Origin: Accumulibacter appositus
GTDB taxonomy: Bacteria; Pseudomonadota; Gammaproteobacteria; Burkholderiales; Rhodocyclaceae
Length of the DNA stretch: 64,000 bases
Direction: 5' to 3' (one strand)
NCBI RefSeq assembly: GCF_035440685.1
Contig: NZ_DAORMW010000001.1
Made by a program: the position numbers and the translations under genes. Within the stretch, counting starts at the first letter, position 1. Each line of letters starts with the position of its first letter. The notes beneath the pieces are model-generated. The model saw only the letters and a list, made by a program, of their open reading frames with translations. It searched no databases and was not told where the DNA came from. Positions 17,265-26,506 of the stretch are shown here, in pieces.

Positions 17265-20200
17265 TCGATATTCGTCCGCAGAGCAACTTCACACTGCTCA
17301 AGGAACACGATGAGCAACTCGAACGCTTGGGCCTGCTGGCGGAGCGCTACTTTGCGGATGACCCGAACACCAGCCTGCTCAAGCTCCGCCAACTGGCCGA
17401 GGGCCTGGCCCAATCAGTTGCTTCCAGGGTAGGCCTGTACACATCTCCGGACGAAAGGCAGGTCGATCTGCTACGGCGCCTGCGAGATCATGGCATCGTC
17501 CCCCGCGAAGTGGCCTCACTTTTCCACGAAATCCGTAAAGCGGGCAACGATGCCAATCACAAGCTGGCCGGGGGCCACAGCACGGCGCTGATGGCCATGC
17601 GGCTGTCTTGGCAACTTGGCATCTGGTTTCACCGTAGCTTCAAGGATTCGAGCTACAAGTCAGGCCCCTTCCTTCCGCCCTCGCCACCAGCAAACGAGAG
17701 CGCCGAACTCAAAGCGGAGCTGGACGCCCTGCAACACGAGCTCGCGGTCTTCCGCGCCGCGCATCAGGACGTGGCCCAAGCGCTTGAAGCCAGCAAGACT
17801 CACGCCAAACAGACCGAGGAGGATTGCGCATTTTGGGAAGCGATGGCGTCTGAAGCCGAGACTGCGAAAGTCAAGTTGGCTCAGCGACTGCAGGCTGTGC
17901 AGGTGCAGGCCGCCGTCCAGCCAGCACAGGCTGTCGCCAAGCTCGTCGAATCCGCCCATACCGCGGCGGCAACCATCCGCATCAGCGAAGCAGATACGCG
18001 CAAGATCATCGACGACCAGCTGGCTGCGGCCGCTTGGACGGTGGATTCGGTCAAGCTCACCTTCGCCAAGGGAACTCGCCCACAACGCGGGCGACACCTC
18101 GCCATTGCCGAGTGGCCAACTGAAACGGGGCCAGCAGACTACGCACTCTTCATCGGCCTGCAGCCGGTGGCGCTTGTCGAAGCCAAGCGCAAGAACCTCG
18201 ACGTCTCGGCCGCCTTGCAGCAAGCCAAGCGCTACAGCCGCGGCTTCAGGCCGTCATCTGAGATCGAGCTGCCGGCCGGCAACTACGGTGTGAAGGGACT
18301 GTTTCGCGTACCCTTCGTCTTCGCTTCGAACGGGCGCCCGTATCTGCGCCAACTGGCGGCACAGAGCGGAGTCTGGTTCTGCGACCTGCGCCACCCGGAG
18401 AACCTCGGCCACGCGCTCGACGGCTGGTATACGCCCGCCGGCCTGAGCGCCCTGCTGCAGCGTGACGTCGAGCAAGCCCACGCTGCGCTGGCCACCACGC
18501 CGTTCGACTACGCATTCCCCCTGCGTCCTTACCAGGAGCAAGCCATTCGGGCCGCCGAGGCCAGTATCCGGGATGGGCAGCGCGCCATCCTGCTGGCTAT
18601 GGCCACCGGCACCGGCAAGACGAAAACCTGCATCGCACTCATCTACCGACTGCTAAAGGCGCAGCGCTTCCGCCGCATCCTGTTTCTTGTGGACCGCTCG
18701 GCACTGGGCGAGCAGGCCGCCAACGCCTTCAAAGACACGAGAATGGAGCGGCTGCAGACCTTTGCCGACATCTTCGGCATCAAGGAACTGGACGACCAAC
18801 AACCCGATGGCGACACCGCCGTTCATATTGCTACTGTGCAAGGAATGGTTCAGCGCGTGCTGTACGCCGCCGACGACTCGGATCCGCCGCCGATCGACCA
18901 GTACGATTGCATCGTGGTAGACGAATGCCATCGCGGCTATCTGCTGGACCGCGAGCTGTCGGATACCGAACTGGGTTTTCGCGGCTTCGACGACTACATC
19001 TCCAAGTACCGGCGCATTCTCGACTATTTCGACGCGACCAAGATCGGCCTCACCGCAACGCCGGCGCTGCACACCACCCAGATCTTCGGTCCGCCGGTGT
19101 TCACCTACGGCTACCGCGAAGCCGTCATCGATGGCTACCTCGTCGACTACGAGCCGCCAGTGCAGATCCACACCGAACTATCCAGCAACGGCATGACCTG
19201 GCGGGTCGGCGAAGAAGTGAAGGTCTACGACACCGCTAGCCAGCAGGTTGAACTCTTCAAGACTCCCGATGAAATCAAGCTCAAGGTCGAAGACTTCAAT
19301 CGCAAGGTGATCACGCGGGCGTTCAACGCGGTCATCTGCGACTACCTAGCGCAGGAGCTGGACCCGGCATCGCACCGCAAGACGCTCGTTTTCTGTGTCA
19401 GCGACAGCCACGCCGACCTGGTGGTCGCCTTGCTCAAGGTCGCGTTCGCCGAGCGATACGGTAGCGTCGATGACGATGCCGTCATCAAGATTACCGGCGC
19501 TGCCGACAAGCCGCTGCAACTCATCCGGCGTTTCCGGAACGAGCGCCAACCCAATGTGGCGGTCACCGTCGATCTGCTCACCACCGGCGTGGACGTACCG
19601 CAGATCTGCAACCTCGTCTTTCTGCGCCAGGTCAACAGCCGCATCCTGTTCGACCAGATGCTCGGCCGCGCCACGCGCCTGTGCGAATTCGGCGGCAGCG
19701 AAGTGAAAGATTCGTTTCGTGTGTTCGACGCTGTCCGCATTTTCGAGGCGATCGGCAACTTGACGGCCATGAAACCCGTTGTCGTCAGTGCCAAGATCAG
19801 CTTCACGGAACTGGCTCACGAGCTGGCCACCTTGAAGGACGAATCGGCGACTTCGTTGGCGCGCGACCAGTTCCTTGCCAAACTACAGCGCAAGAAGCGG
19901 CACCTGTCGGAGGGCAGCCGCCAGGACTTCGAACTCAAAGCCGGCATGGCGCCGAACGCTTTCATTCAGAAGCTCAAGGCCATGTCACTTGCCGACGTCG
20001 CCGCATGGTTCGTCCACAACCCGGAACTCGCTGAAATACTCGATCGGCAATCCGACGAGCCCGCCCGAACGATGTTCGTCTCCGACCACCCGGATGCCAT
20101 TGAGCGCACCGAGCGCGGCTACGGTAAAGCGAAAAAGCCCGAGGACTACCTGCGCGAGTTCAGCAGCTACATCAACAGCCACAGCAACGACATTCCGGCG

Positions 20201-20671
20201 CTGCTGACCGTGCTCACCCGTCCACGCGACCTGACACGGACGCAACTGCGCGAACTGATGCTGACGCTGGATAAGGCAGGGTTCAGCGAAACGAATCTTG
20301 CCTCAGCGTGGCGCGAGCTGACCAATCAGGACATTGCCGCACGCATCGTCGGTTACATCCGACAAGCCGCTATCGGCGACGCTTTGTTACCCTACAGCGA
20401 GCGTGTCGATCATGCACTTCAGCGCCTACTTGCCGACCCACCAGGCGGCAAGCCCTGGAGTACGCCACAGCGCGACTGGCTCAAACGCATCGCCGCCCAG
20501 ACCAAGGCCAACATACTGGTGGATCGTGCTGCGTTCGACGACCCCGATTTGATCTTCAAACGCGAGGGCGGCGGTTTCGCCCGCCTCGACAAGGTCTTCA
20601 GCGGCCACTTGCAACCGGTGCTCGATGCCTTTAACGATGCCCTCTGGGCAAGCGGCGAGCAATCCGCCTGA
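17261..20671 (+). CDS. hsdR: Type I restriction endonuclease subunit R
   Basis: 1136 residues. The first ~130 residues look like a DUF4145-type helical domain, followed by a coiled coil (about 145-230). The HsdR nuclease domain has PADYALF near 290 and VEAKRK near 306 (PD-ExK). SF2 helicase motifs follow: Walker A ATGTGKTKT (about 449-456), VVDECHRGY (about 552-560), GLTATPA, and VDLLTTGVDVPQICNLVFLR with a QMLGRATRL motif VI. The C-terminal third is the EcoEI_R_C-like region. It translocates DNA and cuts unmodified DNA in complex with HsdM/HsdS. First core gene of the operon. Confidence 0.95.
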   Translation: MIDIRPQSNFTLLKEHDEQLERLGLLAERYFADDPNTSLLKLRQLAEGLAQSVASRVGLYTSPDERQVDLLRRLRDHGIVPREVASLFHEIRKAGNDANHKLAGGHSTALMAMRLSWQLGIWFHRSFKDSSYKSGPFLPPSPPANESAELKAELDALQHELAVFRAAHQDVAQALEASKTHAKQTEEDCAFWEAMASEAETAKVKLAQRLQAVQVQAAVQPAQAVAKLVESAHTAAATIRISEADTRKIIDDQLAAAAWTVDSVKLTFAKGTRPQRGRHLAIAEWPTETGPADYALFIGLQPVALVEAKRKNLDVSAALQQAKRYSRGFRPSSEIELPAGNYGVKGLFRVPFVFASNGRPYLRQLAAQSGVWFCDLRHPENLGHALDGWYTPAGLSALLQRDVEQAHAALATTPFDYAFPLRPYQEQAIRAAEASIRDGQRAILLAMATGTGKTKTCIALIYRLLKAQRFRRILFLVDRSALGEQAANAFKDTRMERLQTFADIFGIKELDDQQPDGDTAVHIATVQGMVQRVLYAADDSDPPPIDQYDCIVVDECHRGYLLDRELSDTELGFRGFDDYISKYRRILDYFDATKIGLTATPALHTTQIFGPPVFTYGYREAVIDGYLVDYEPPVQIHTELSSNGMTWRVGEEVKVYDTASQQVELFKTPDEIKLKVEDFNRKVITRAFNAVICDYLAQELDPASHRKTLVFCVSDSHADLVVALLKVAFAERYGSVDDDAVIKITGAADKPLQLIRRFRNERQPNVAVTVDLLTTGVDVPQICNLVFLRQVNSRILFDQMLGRATRLCEFGGSEVKDSFRVFDAVRIFEAIGNLTAMKPVVVSAKISFTELAHELATLKDESATSLARDQFLAKLQRKKRHLSEGSRQDFELKAGMAPNAFIQKLKAMSLADVAAWFVHNPELAEILDRQSDEPARTMFVSDHPDAIERTERGYGKAKKPEDYLREFSSYINSHSNDIPALLTVLTRPRDLTRTQLRELMLTLDKAGFSETNLASAWRELTNQDIAARIVGYIRQAAIGDALLPYSERVDHALQRLLADPPGGKPWSTPQRDWLKRIAAQTKANILVDRAAFDDPDLIFKREGGGFARLDKVFSGHLQPVLDAFNDALWASGEQSA

Positions 20672-20704
20672 TTCCTTGCGAACCAAGAAATAACGAAAGC
20701 ACCC

Positions 20705-22276
20705 ATGACCCCACTCAAGCCCGCCACTTCCGACATCGTCGCCAAGCTCTGGAGCCTGTGCAACGTGCTGCGCGACGATGGCGTCACCTATCACCAGTAC
20801 GTCAGCGAACTGACCTATCTGCTGTTCCTGAAGATGATGGAAGAAACCGACCAGGAAAACCGGCTCATCGTACGTAAGCCTCCCAGGAAGGGCGAAGCGC
20901 TGCGCGACGAGGCCGGCACCCGATGGGCTGATCTGGCGAATGCCGCAGCCCCAGACCGCCTGGAAATCTACGAGGATCTGCTGCGCGACTACGGCCGGCA
21001 CGGCAAGGGCATCATCCAGCAGATCTACGCTAACGCTGGCACCATCATCACCAAGCCGGCGACGCTATCGAAACTCGTCACCGAAATCGACAAGCTCAAC
21101 TGGTACAGCGTTCAGCGCGAGGATCTGGGTGATCTCTACGAGGGCCTGCTCGAGCGCAACGCTTCCGAGAAAAAGAGTGGCGCCGGTCAGTACTTCACCC
21201 CGCGCGAGTTGATCGACAGCATCGTCGCCGTGATGCAGCCGCAGTTGGGCGATGCCATTCAGGACCCAGCGGCGGGGACCGGCGGCTTCCTCATCGCCGC
21301 CAACCACTACCTGCGCGAGCACAACGACATCGACGCCCTGACCGAAGCCAAACAGCGCATCTACCGCAATGAGACCTTCTGCGGCATGGAGCTGGTGCAG
21401 GACACCCACCGCCTGGCCTTGATGAACCTGCTGCTGCATGGCATCGAGGGCGGCATCGAGTTCGGCGACACCCTCGGCGAAGAAGGCAGCCGCCTGCCGC
21501 CCGCATCCCTGATGCTGTCGAACCCGCCCTTCGGCACCAAGAAAGGCGGCGGCCTACCCGCGCGCGGCGACTTCACCTACCCAACCACCAACAAGCAGTT
21601 CTGCTTCCTGCAGCACATCTACCGCGGGCTCAAACCCGGCGGCCGGGCCGCCGTGGTACTACCCGACAACGTGCTGTTCGAAAGCAATGTCGGTACCGAG
21701 ATTCGCCGCGACCTGATGAACAAGTGCAACCTGCACACCATCCTGCGTCTGCCGACGGGCATCTTCTACGCCCAGGGCGTAAAGACCAACGTCCTGTTCT
21801 TCACCCGCGGCCGCAGCGAAAAGGGCAACACCAAGGAGGTGTGGGTCTACGACATGCGTGCCAATATGCCGCAGTTCGGCAAGCGCACCCCGCTGGATCG
21901 CGCGCACTTCGCCGAGTTCGAGAAGGCCTATGGTGCCGATCCCTGCGTCGGCTCGGAGAGCCTGGCCCAACGTGAGGACAGCGGCGAAGCCGGCCGCTGG
22001 CGGCGCTTCACGCGCCAACAGATTGACGCGCGTGGCGACAACCTCGACATTGCCTGGCTCAAGGACGACAGCGCCGCCAGCGCACACTCGCTGCGCGACG
22101 AGCCGGCGGTGCTGGCGCGCCTCGCCATGCAGGAGCTAAACGCTGCCTTCGCCGAGTTGCGCGGCATCCTGGAAGAACTGGGCGAAGACCCCGACCTGCC
22201 GCTAGAGGAACTGCTCGACACCGAACTCGATGCAGAGTCGAGCACACCGGCTGGTACCGCTGAGACCGCGCAATGA
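20705..22276 (+). CDS. hsdM: Type I DNA methyltransferase subunit M
   Basis: 523 residues. HsdM_N helical region first, then the N6-adenine methyltransferase domain: SAM-binding motif QDPAAGTGGFLIAA at about 186-199 and catalytic NPPF in LSNPPFGTKKGGG at about 272-284. ERNASEKKSGAGQYFTPRELI is the typical HsdM signature. It methylates adenine in the bipartite target set by HsdS and protects host DNA. It lies 33 nt after hsdR, and its stop overlaps the next small ORF as ATGA. Confidence 0.96.
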   Translation: MTPLKPATSDIVAKLWSLCNVLRDDGVTYHQYVSELTYLLFLKMMEETDQENRLIVRKPPRKGEALRDEAGTRWADLANAAAPDRLEIYEDLLRDYGRHGKGIIQQIYANAGTIITKPATLSKLVTEIDKLNWYSVQREDLGDLYEGLLERNASEKKSGAGQYFTPRELIDSIVAVMQPQLGDAIQDPAAGTGGFLIAANHYLREHNDIDALTEAKQRIYRNETFCGMELVQDTHRLALMNLLLHGIEGGIEFGDTLGEEGSRLPPASLMLSNPPFGTKKGGGLPARGDFTYPTTNKQFCFLQHIYRGLKPGGRAAVVLPDNVLFESNVGTEIRRDLMNKCNLHTILRLPTGIFYAQGVKTNVLFFTRGRSEKGNTKEVWVYDMRANMPQFGKRTPLDRAHFAEFEKAYGADPCVGSESLAQREDSGEAGRWRRFTRQQIDARGDNLDIAWLKDDSAASAHSLRDEPAVLARLAMQELNAAFAELRGILEELGEDPDLPLEELLDTELDAESSTPAGTAETAQ

Positions 22277-22497
22277 CAGGCACGTATTTGGCAAGTGGTA
22301 GTCGAGTCTCGGACGGCGACATTGCTGCGACGCTGTGGCGACGACTGCGCGGTAACCAAATCGCTGCCTTCGCTAAACTCTGGGCCAGATTGCCGCCCAC
22401 TAAGGACTTGGAACGGCGACGGCGCGAGGTGCTGATTGCTGCACGGGAGCCATTGACGCGCCATCAGGCACTAATCGATGGTGGTCGTCATGAGTGA
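22273..22497 (+). CDS. Small uncharacterised protein between hsdM and hsdS
   Basis: 74 residues. The start overlaps the hsdM stop (ATGA at 22273-22276) and the end overlaps the hsdS start (ATG 22490), so it is coupled at both ends. The sequence is basic and Arg/Ala/Leu-rich (AATLWRRLRGNQIAAFAKLWARL, DLERRRREVLIAAREPL), predicted mostly helical, and matches no family I can name. The double overlap argues for a real gene. It could be a small accessory of the restriction complex, or just an open spacer frame. Confidence 0.5.
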   Translation: MTGTYLASGSRVSDGDIAATLWRRLRGNQIAAFAKLWARLPPTKDLERRRREVLIAAREPLTRHQALIDGGRHE

Positions 22498-24085
22498 GAG
22501 ACCCGTAACCGCGGACGAGCTGCCTATTACCTGGGCGCTAACCACACTGGGCACGGTCGTTGATTACGGCCGTACTGAGAAGGCAGAGCCCGAAGAGTTC
22601 GATGACGACGATTGGATTCTGGAGTTGGAGGACATCGAGAAAAGCACTTCGCGCTTGTTGGCACGTCTGACCTGCGCGCAGCGTCTATCAAAAAGCACAA
22701 AGAATCGATTCGCCACGGGCGATGTCCTCTACGGGAAGCTGCGCCCATACTTGAACAAGGTGCTGATCGCTGATCGACCGGGCTACTGCACAACCGAGAT
22801 CATCCCCCTGAAGCCCGGCGGCCATCTCGATGGGCGCTATCTCTTCTACTGGCTCAAGCATCCGGCCTTTTTGGCCTATGTTGCCGCCAAGAGCCACGGC
22901 ATGAACATGCCACGCCTCGGAACAGCAGCAGGGAAGGCTGCGCCGTTCGTGCTGGCGCCTCCTGCGGAGCAGAAGCGAATTGCCGACCAACTGGACTCCG
23001 TGCTGGCACGAATTTCTTCGTGCAACGACCGGCTTGATGCCGTTTCTGCACTGCTTCAGAGGTTCCGTGCTGCTGTCCTGAGTGCCGCAGTTTCCGGCAA
23101 ACTCACGGCCGAGTGGCGAAGTGAAAGAGACTCTGAGCCGTGGCACACATGCTCACTTGGCGAAGTGACAGCTAGCTCGTTCTATGGGCCTCGTTTCGGC
23201 AAGTCTGAATACACTTCTGATCCACTCGGCATTCCGACTATTCGAACGACGGATATGGATCGGTATGGACGAATTCGAATCACCAGCGATACGCCCCGTG
23301 TATCGGTATCCCCCGAAAAACTCGAACAGTATCGCGTGCTCGCTGGTGATCTCTTGATTACCCGCACCGGCTCTATCGGTGTGATGGCGGTGTTTGAGGG
23401 CAACCAGTTAGCCATTCCGAGTGCGTACTTGATTCGATTCAGGTTTCGAAGTCGACTACGCCCAACGTTCGCCTACTACCGACTCGCTGCGCCTGAAGGA
23501 AAGCGCGATCTCGGGCTCTCCACGACGGCTGTCGCGCAGCCAAACATCAACGCCGAGGCAATTAAGCGTCTCACCATTGCATTGCCTTCACTTGCCGAAC
23601 AGGTTGAGATTGAAACCCGAGTCCAAGGGCTGTTCGCCGTAGCTGACCGCATAGAAGCCCGCCTAGCTGTGGCTAGCACTTGCGCCCAGGAATTGCCGCG
23701 CAGTCTCCTTGGAAAGGCCTTCCGGGGCGAACTGCTCCCGCAAGACCCCAACGACGAGCCCGCCAGCGAACTGCTGGCCCGAATCGCAACCGAGCGGGCG
23801 TCTGCGATCGCCTCGCCACGTGCGCGACGGCCCGTGCAACGCAAGCCCACCCGCGCACCCAAGGAGAGCGCTGCCATGACCAAGAGTCGCCAAGACGATG
23901 ACGTGAAGAGCCATCCCTACCTTGCACGGCACCTCCGGCGACTCGGCGGGTCAGCGTCGGCGGAGGCGCTGTTCGGGGAATCCGAGCTACCGGTGAGTGA
24001 CTTCTACAAGCAGCTCGCCTGGGAAATAGAGCAGGGCCTGATACGCGACGGCAAGACAGTGCTAGAGGCCACCGATGCGACTTGA
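22490..24085 (+). CDS. hsdS: Type I restriction specificity subunit S
   Basis: 531 residues from ATG 22490; ATG 22478 is also in frame. Two target-recognition domains are visible: TRD1 about 15-170 (ELPITWALTTLGTVVDYG ... LAPPAEQKRIADQLD) and TRD2 about 215-395 (WHTCSLGEVTASSFYGPRFG ... ALPSLAEQVEIETRVQGLF), each followed by a long conserved helix. About 462-531 is an extra C-terminal domain not usual in HsdS; an in-frame ATG with a strong ribosome binding site precedes it (see 23876). It defines the bipartite DNA target, which cannot be predicted by eye. It overlaps the next gene by 11 nt. Confidence 0.93.
   Translation: MSERPVTADELPITWALTTLGTVVDYGRTEKAEPEEFDDDDWILELEDIEKSTSRLLARLTCAQRLSKSTKNRFATGDVLYGKLRPYLNKVLIADRPGYCTTEIIPLKPGGHLDGRYLFYWLKHPAFLAYVAAKSHGMNMPRLGTAAGKAAPFVLAPPAEQKRIADQLDSVLARISSCNDRLDAVSALLQRFRAAVLSAAVSGKLTAEWRSERDSEPWHTCSLGEVTASSFYGPRFGKSEYTSDPLGIPTIRTTDMDRYGRIRITSDTPRVSVSPEKLEQYRVLAGDLLITRTGSIGVMAVFEGNQLAIPSAYLIRFRFRSRLRPTFAYYRLAAPEGKRDLGLSTTAVAQPNINAEAIKRLTIALPSLAEQVEIETRVQGLFAVADRIEARLAVASTCAQELPRSLLGKAFRGELLPQDPNDEPASELLARIATERASAIASPRARRPVQRKPTRAPKESAAMTKSRQDDDVKSHPYLARHLRRLGGSASAEALFGESELPVSDFYKQLAWEIEQGLIRDGKTVLEATDAT
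23861..23866 (+). promoter_or_regulatory. Internal ribosome binding site within hsdS
   Basis: AAGGAG lies 9 nt before an in-frame ATG at 23876 inside hsdS. This is a near-ideal Shine-Dalgarno sequence and spacing, stronger than the site of the full-length gene. Confidence 0.5.
23876..24085 (+). CDS. Possible internally initiated C-terminal product of hsdS
   Basis: In-frame ATG 23876 would give a 69-residue protein consisting exactly of the extra C-terminal domain of HsdS (MTKSRQDDDVKSHPYLARH ... GKTVLEATDAT). The segment looks like a small helical, possibly winged-helix-like unit (FYKQLAWEIEQGLIRDGK). The strong AAGGAG site 9 nt upstream is the only evidence. Production as a separate subunit is an inference; the alternative is that it is only a C-terminal extension. 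Confidence 0.35.
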   Translation: MTKSRQDDDVKSHPYLARHLRRLGGSASAEALFGESELPVSDFYKQLAWEIEQGLIRDGKTVLEATDAT

Positions 24086-25655
24086 CCGGGTCTACATCGA
24101 TGGCTTTAAGAACCTGAAGCAACTCTCCGCCGATTTCGATGAGCGGCAACTGACAACAGTGATCATCGGGCAGAACGGAGCCGGCAAGTCCAACCTCATT
24201 GAGGCCATCACCAGCATCTTTCGTTGGGTGGACTTGCGACGCAACGCACCACGGTTCCACTACCGCGTGGATTACCGCATCGACGGCGCCCGCGTAGCAC
24301 TCTCCAATCTGGCCGACGAGCCAGCCATTGCCGTGGACCAAAAGGAAGTCAGTCGCGCCGAGTTCGAGCGACGCAAGACCGAATGGTTTCCCGACCTGGT
24401 GTTCGGCTACTATTCTGGCAGCAGCCGCCGACTTGAAGCCTTGTTTGATGACCACCAACGCCGCTACTACGACGCCATCAAGCTCGAGGCAAGTGATGAG
24501 GCCTGCGCCCGTGCGCAGGCTGAACGGCGACTCTTCTACGGGCGGCCGATCCACGGCATTCTGGCCCTGCTGGCGTTCTTCGCCTTCCCCGATGCCAAGG
24601 TGAAGGCCGAACTGGCGAGCAAGCTTGGCATTAAAGGCTTTCACTCGATGCTAACCTTGTTCCGCGAGCCTTGGTACGCCAAGGGTAGCCGCAACCAGAA
24701 GATCCAGGACGCGCACGACTTCTGGGGCGCCACCGGCCCTGCAGGGCGCACGGCACGCACCCTGCAAACAGCTGCCTTCCACCCCATTCGTCTGGTGGGG
24801 AACAGCATTGACGACTACCGCAACAAACAGCAGATCGAAGCGCAGTACGCGACCTTCCTGCCGGCACTCGCCAATTTGCAGAAGTTCGGCAGCGCGTTCA
24901 AGGGCGAGAGCGAGATGTTCTATGCCCTGGAAGCGATGGACATCTCGGACCTGATTCGTACGGTGGACCTGTGGGTAACGCGCAGCAACGATATCAGCGG
25001 CGACGTCGGCTTTGCCGACCTGTCCGACGGAGAACGCCAGTTGCTGATGGCGCTGGGCCTAATTCGCGTCTCGCGCGGCAAGCGCGCGCTGTTCCTGCTG
25101 GACGAGCCCGACACCCACCTCAACCCGCACTGGCAGCACAGCTACCTGAAGCTGATCGAAGACTGGACGGGAATCGCCGCCGACGCGGCCAACTGCCACA
25201 TCATTCTCACGTCGCACAACCCGCTGACGATTTCGGCGCTGACGCGTGAAGAAGTACGGGTGATGACGGTCGAGACGGACGGTCGCATCAGCGTATTGCC
25301 CCCCTACACCGACCCGAAGGGGATGGGTTTCACCGCCACGCTCACCGAGATTTTCGGCCTGGCCACGAGCCTCGACATCGAGACGCAGCGGCTAATCGAT
25401 GAGCGAAATGCCCTGGCACAGCTGCTCCAAAAGTCTGATCCTGAGGAGCGACGGCTCATCGAAATCAATGACCAGTTGGCGCGCCTGGGGTTCCTGTTCG
25501 AGGACCGTGAGCCGCTATACCAGGACTTCCTGCGTGCGTGGCACAGCATCCGCTACGCCGACCGACCGCCACTGACGGCGTCCGATGTGGACGTCCGACA
25601 GAACGCAATGAAGGCACTCATCAAGCAACTCATGGCGCAGGAGGCGAAGCCGTGA
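24075..25655 (+). CDS. AAA/SMC-like ATPase, PtuA-like (Septu)
   Basis: 526 residues, start overlapping hsdS by 11 nt. OLD/SMC-type ATPase: Walker A IGQNGAGKSN (Lys38), signature FADLSDGERQLLMALGL (about 313-330), Walker B ALFLLDEPDTHLNP (about 337-350) and H-loop ILTSHNPLTIS. The insert between Walker A and the signature is long and helical. The next gene encodes an HNH protein of the PtuB/TIGR02646 type and overlaps it by 4 nt, which is the two-gene layout of Septu defence. Septu next to type I restriction operons is a known arrangement. Other ATPase-nuclease systems are possible. Confidence 0.72.
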   Translation: MRLDRVYIDGFKNLKQLSADFDERQLTTVIIGQNGAGKSNLIEAITSIFRWVDLRRNAPRFHYRVDYRIDGARVALSNLADEPAIAVDQKEVSRAEFERRKTEWFPDLVFGYYSGSSRRLEALFDDHQRRYYDAIKLEASDEACARAQAERRLFYGRPIHGILALLAFFAFPDAKVKAELASKLGIKGFHSMLTLFREPWYAKGSRNQKIQDAHDFWGATGPAGRTARTLQTAAFHPIRLVGNSIDDYRNKQQIEAQYATFLPALANLQKFGSAFKGESEMFYALEAMDISDLIRTVDLWVTRSNDISGDVGFADLSDGERQLLMALGLIRVSRGKRALFLLDEPDTHLNPHWQHSYLKLIEDWTGIAADAANCHIILTSHNPLTISALTREEVRVMTVETDGRISVLPPYTDPKGMGFTATLTEIFGLATSLDIETQRLIDERNALAQLLQKSDPEERRLIEINDQLARLGFLFEDREPLYQDFLRAWHSIRYADRPPLTASDVDVRQNAMKALIKQLMAQEAKP

Positions 25656-26494
25656 TCTACGTAAAACGGGATCCCTCACTGATTCCCGAGAAGGTGCTCA
25701 AGGTCGCCGAGCGAGCGCAGCAGACCCTGGAATCCCTGATGCCCAATCGCCGCAAAGCGTTCATCGAACAGAAGGCGCACATCTGGCGAGCGTTCGGTCG
25801 TCACTTGGCCAAAATGTCGTACGGCAAATGCTGGTATTCGGAGAGCAACGACCCTCAGTCCTTCTTCGACGTCGATCACTTTCGTCCCAAGAAGGAGGCA
25901 AAGCGCGCGGAAGGCGTCGCGGATGACGGCTACCCCTGGCTGGCGTTCTCGTGGGAGAACTTCCGCTATTCGGCCGGACGCTCCAATCGACTGAATACGG
26001 ATGACGCCACTGCGGCGGTGCTCGGCAAAGGAAGTTGGTTCCCATTGCTGGAGGGCAGTGTCAGGGCCAACTGGACTAATCGCTGCGAGGACAAGGAATC
26101 GGCCGTGCTCCTGGACCCAACCAACCGGGACGACGTAGGCCTGATCGAGATCAATTCCGAAGATGGCCGTGCCACTCCGAGTGTGACCTGTGTCGGGCAA
26201 GCCAAGCAGGAGCGAGCGAAACGGTCCATCGAGATCTACGGTTTGAACCTGGGCAACCTGATCACCGCGCGCAAACGCGTGATGCGCGACTTGCAGGACG
26301 ACTATCTCACTCTGATGGAAATCTGTTCGGCCGGAACCGATATGGCAGCGGTCAGCAGACTACAGAACAAATTCAGACGCGCCACGCTGCCGAGCGCACC
26401 GTATTCCCGCGCGGCGCGGGCCAAGATGCATTCGTTACCCTACGGCCCGAAGTTCTGCGCACAACCCGAAGACGAACCGGAGGCGCTAGCCTGA
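25652..26494 (+). CDS. HNH endonuclease, PtuB/TIGR02646-like
   Basis: 280 residues from GTG 25652, which overlaps the ATPase stop as GTGA; the frame is open upstream but the family N-terminus (IYVKRDPSLIPEKVL) begins here. HNH core: GKCWYSESNDPQSFFDVDHFRPK at about 58-80, with His76 as candidate general base, followed by SNRLN (111-115) and LLDPTN (about 153-158), as in PtuB-like proteins. The usual second zinc-binding Cys of the CxYC motif is Ser here (CWYS). Probably the DNA-cutting effector of the pair with the ATPase upstream. Confidence 0.7.
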   Translation: MIYVKRDPSLIPEKVLKVAERAQQTLESLMPNRRKAFIEQKAHIWRAFGRHLAKMSYGKCWYSESNDPQSFFDVDHFRPKKEAKRAEGVADDGYPWLAFSWENFRYSAGRSNRLNTDDATAAVLGKGSWFPLLEGSVRANWTNRCEDKESAVLLDPTNRDDVGLIEINSEDGRATPSVTCVGQAKQERAKRSIEIYGLNLGNLITARKRVMRDLQDDYLTLMEICSAGTDMAAVSRLQNKFRRATLPSAPYSRAARAKMHSLPYGPKFCAQPEDEPEALA

Positions 26495-26506
26495 GGGGCT
26501 CCAGCA

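Noticed and set aside
25652..26494. Retron, because related HNH proteins are labelled retron-associated
   Set aside because: No reverse transcriptase gene and no msr/msd-like repeat were found nearby; the ATPase partner fits Septu better.
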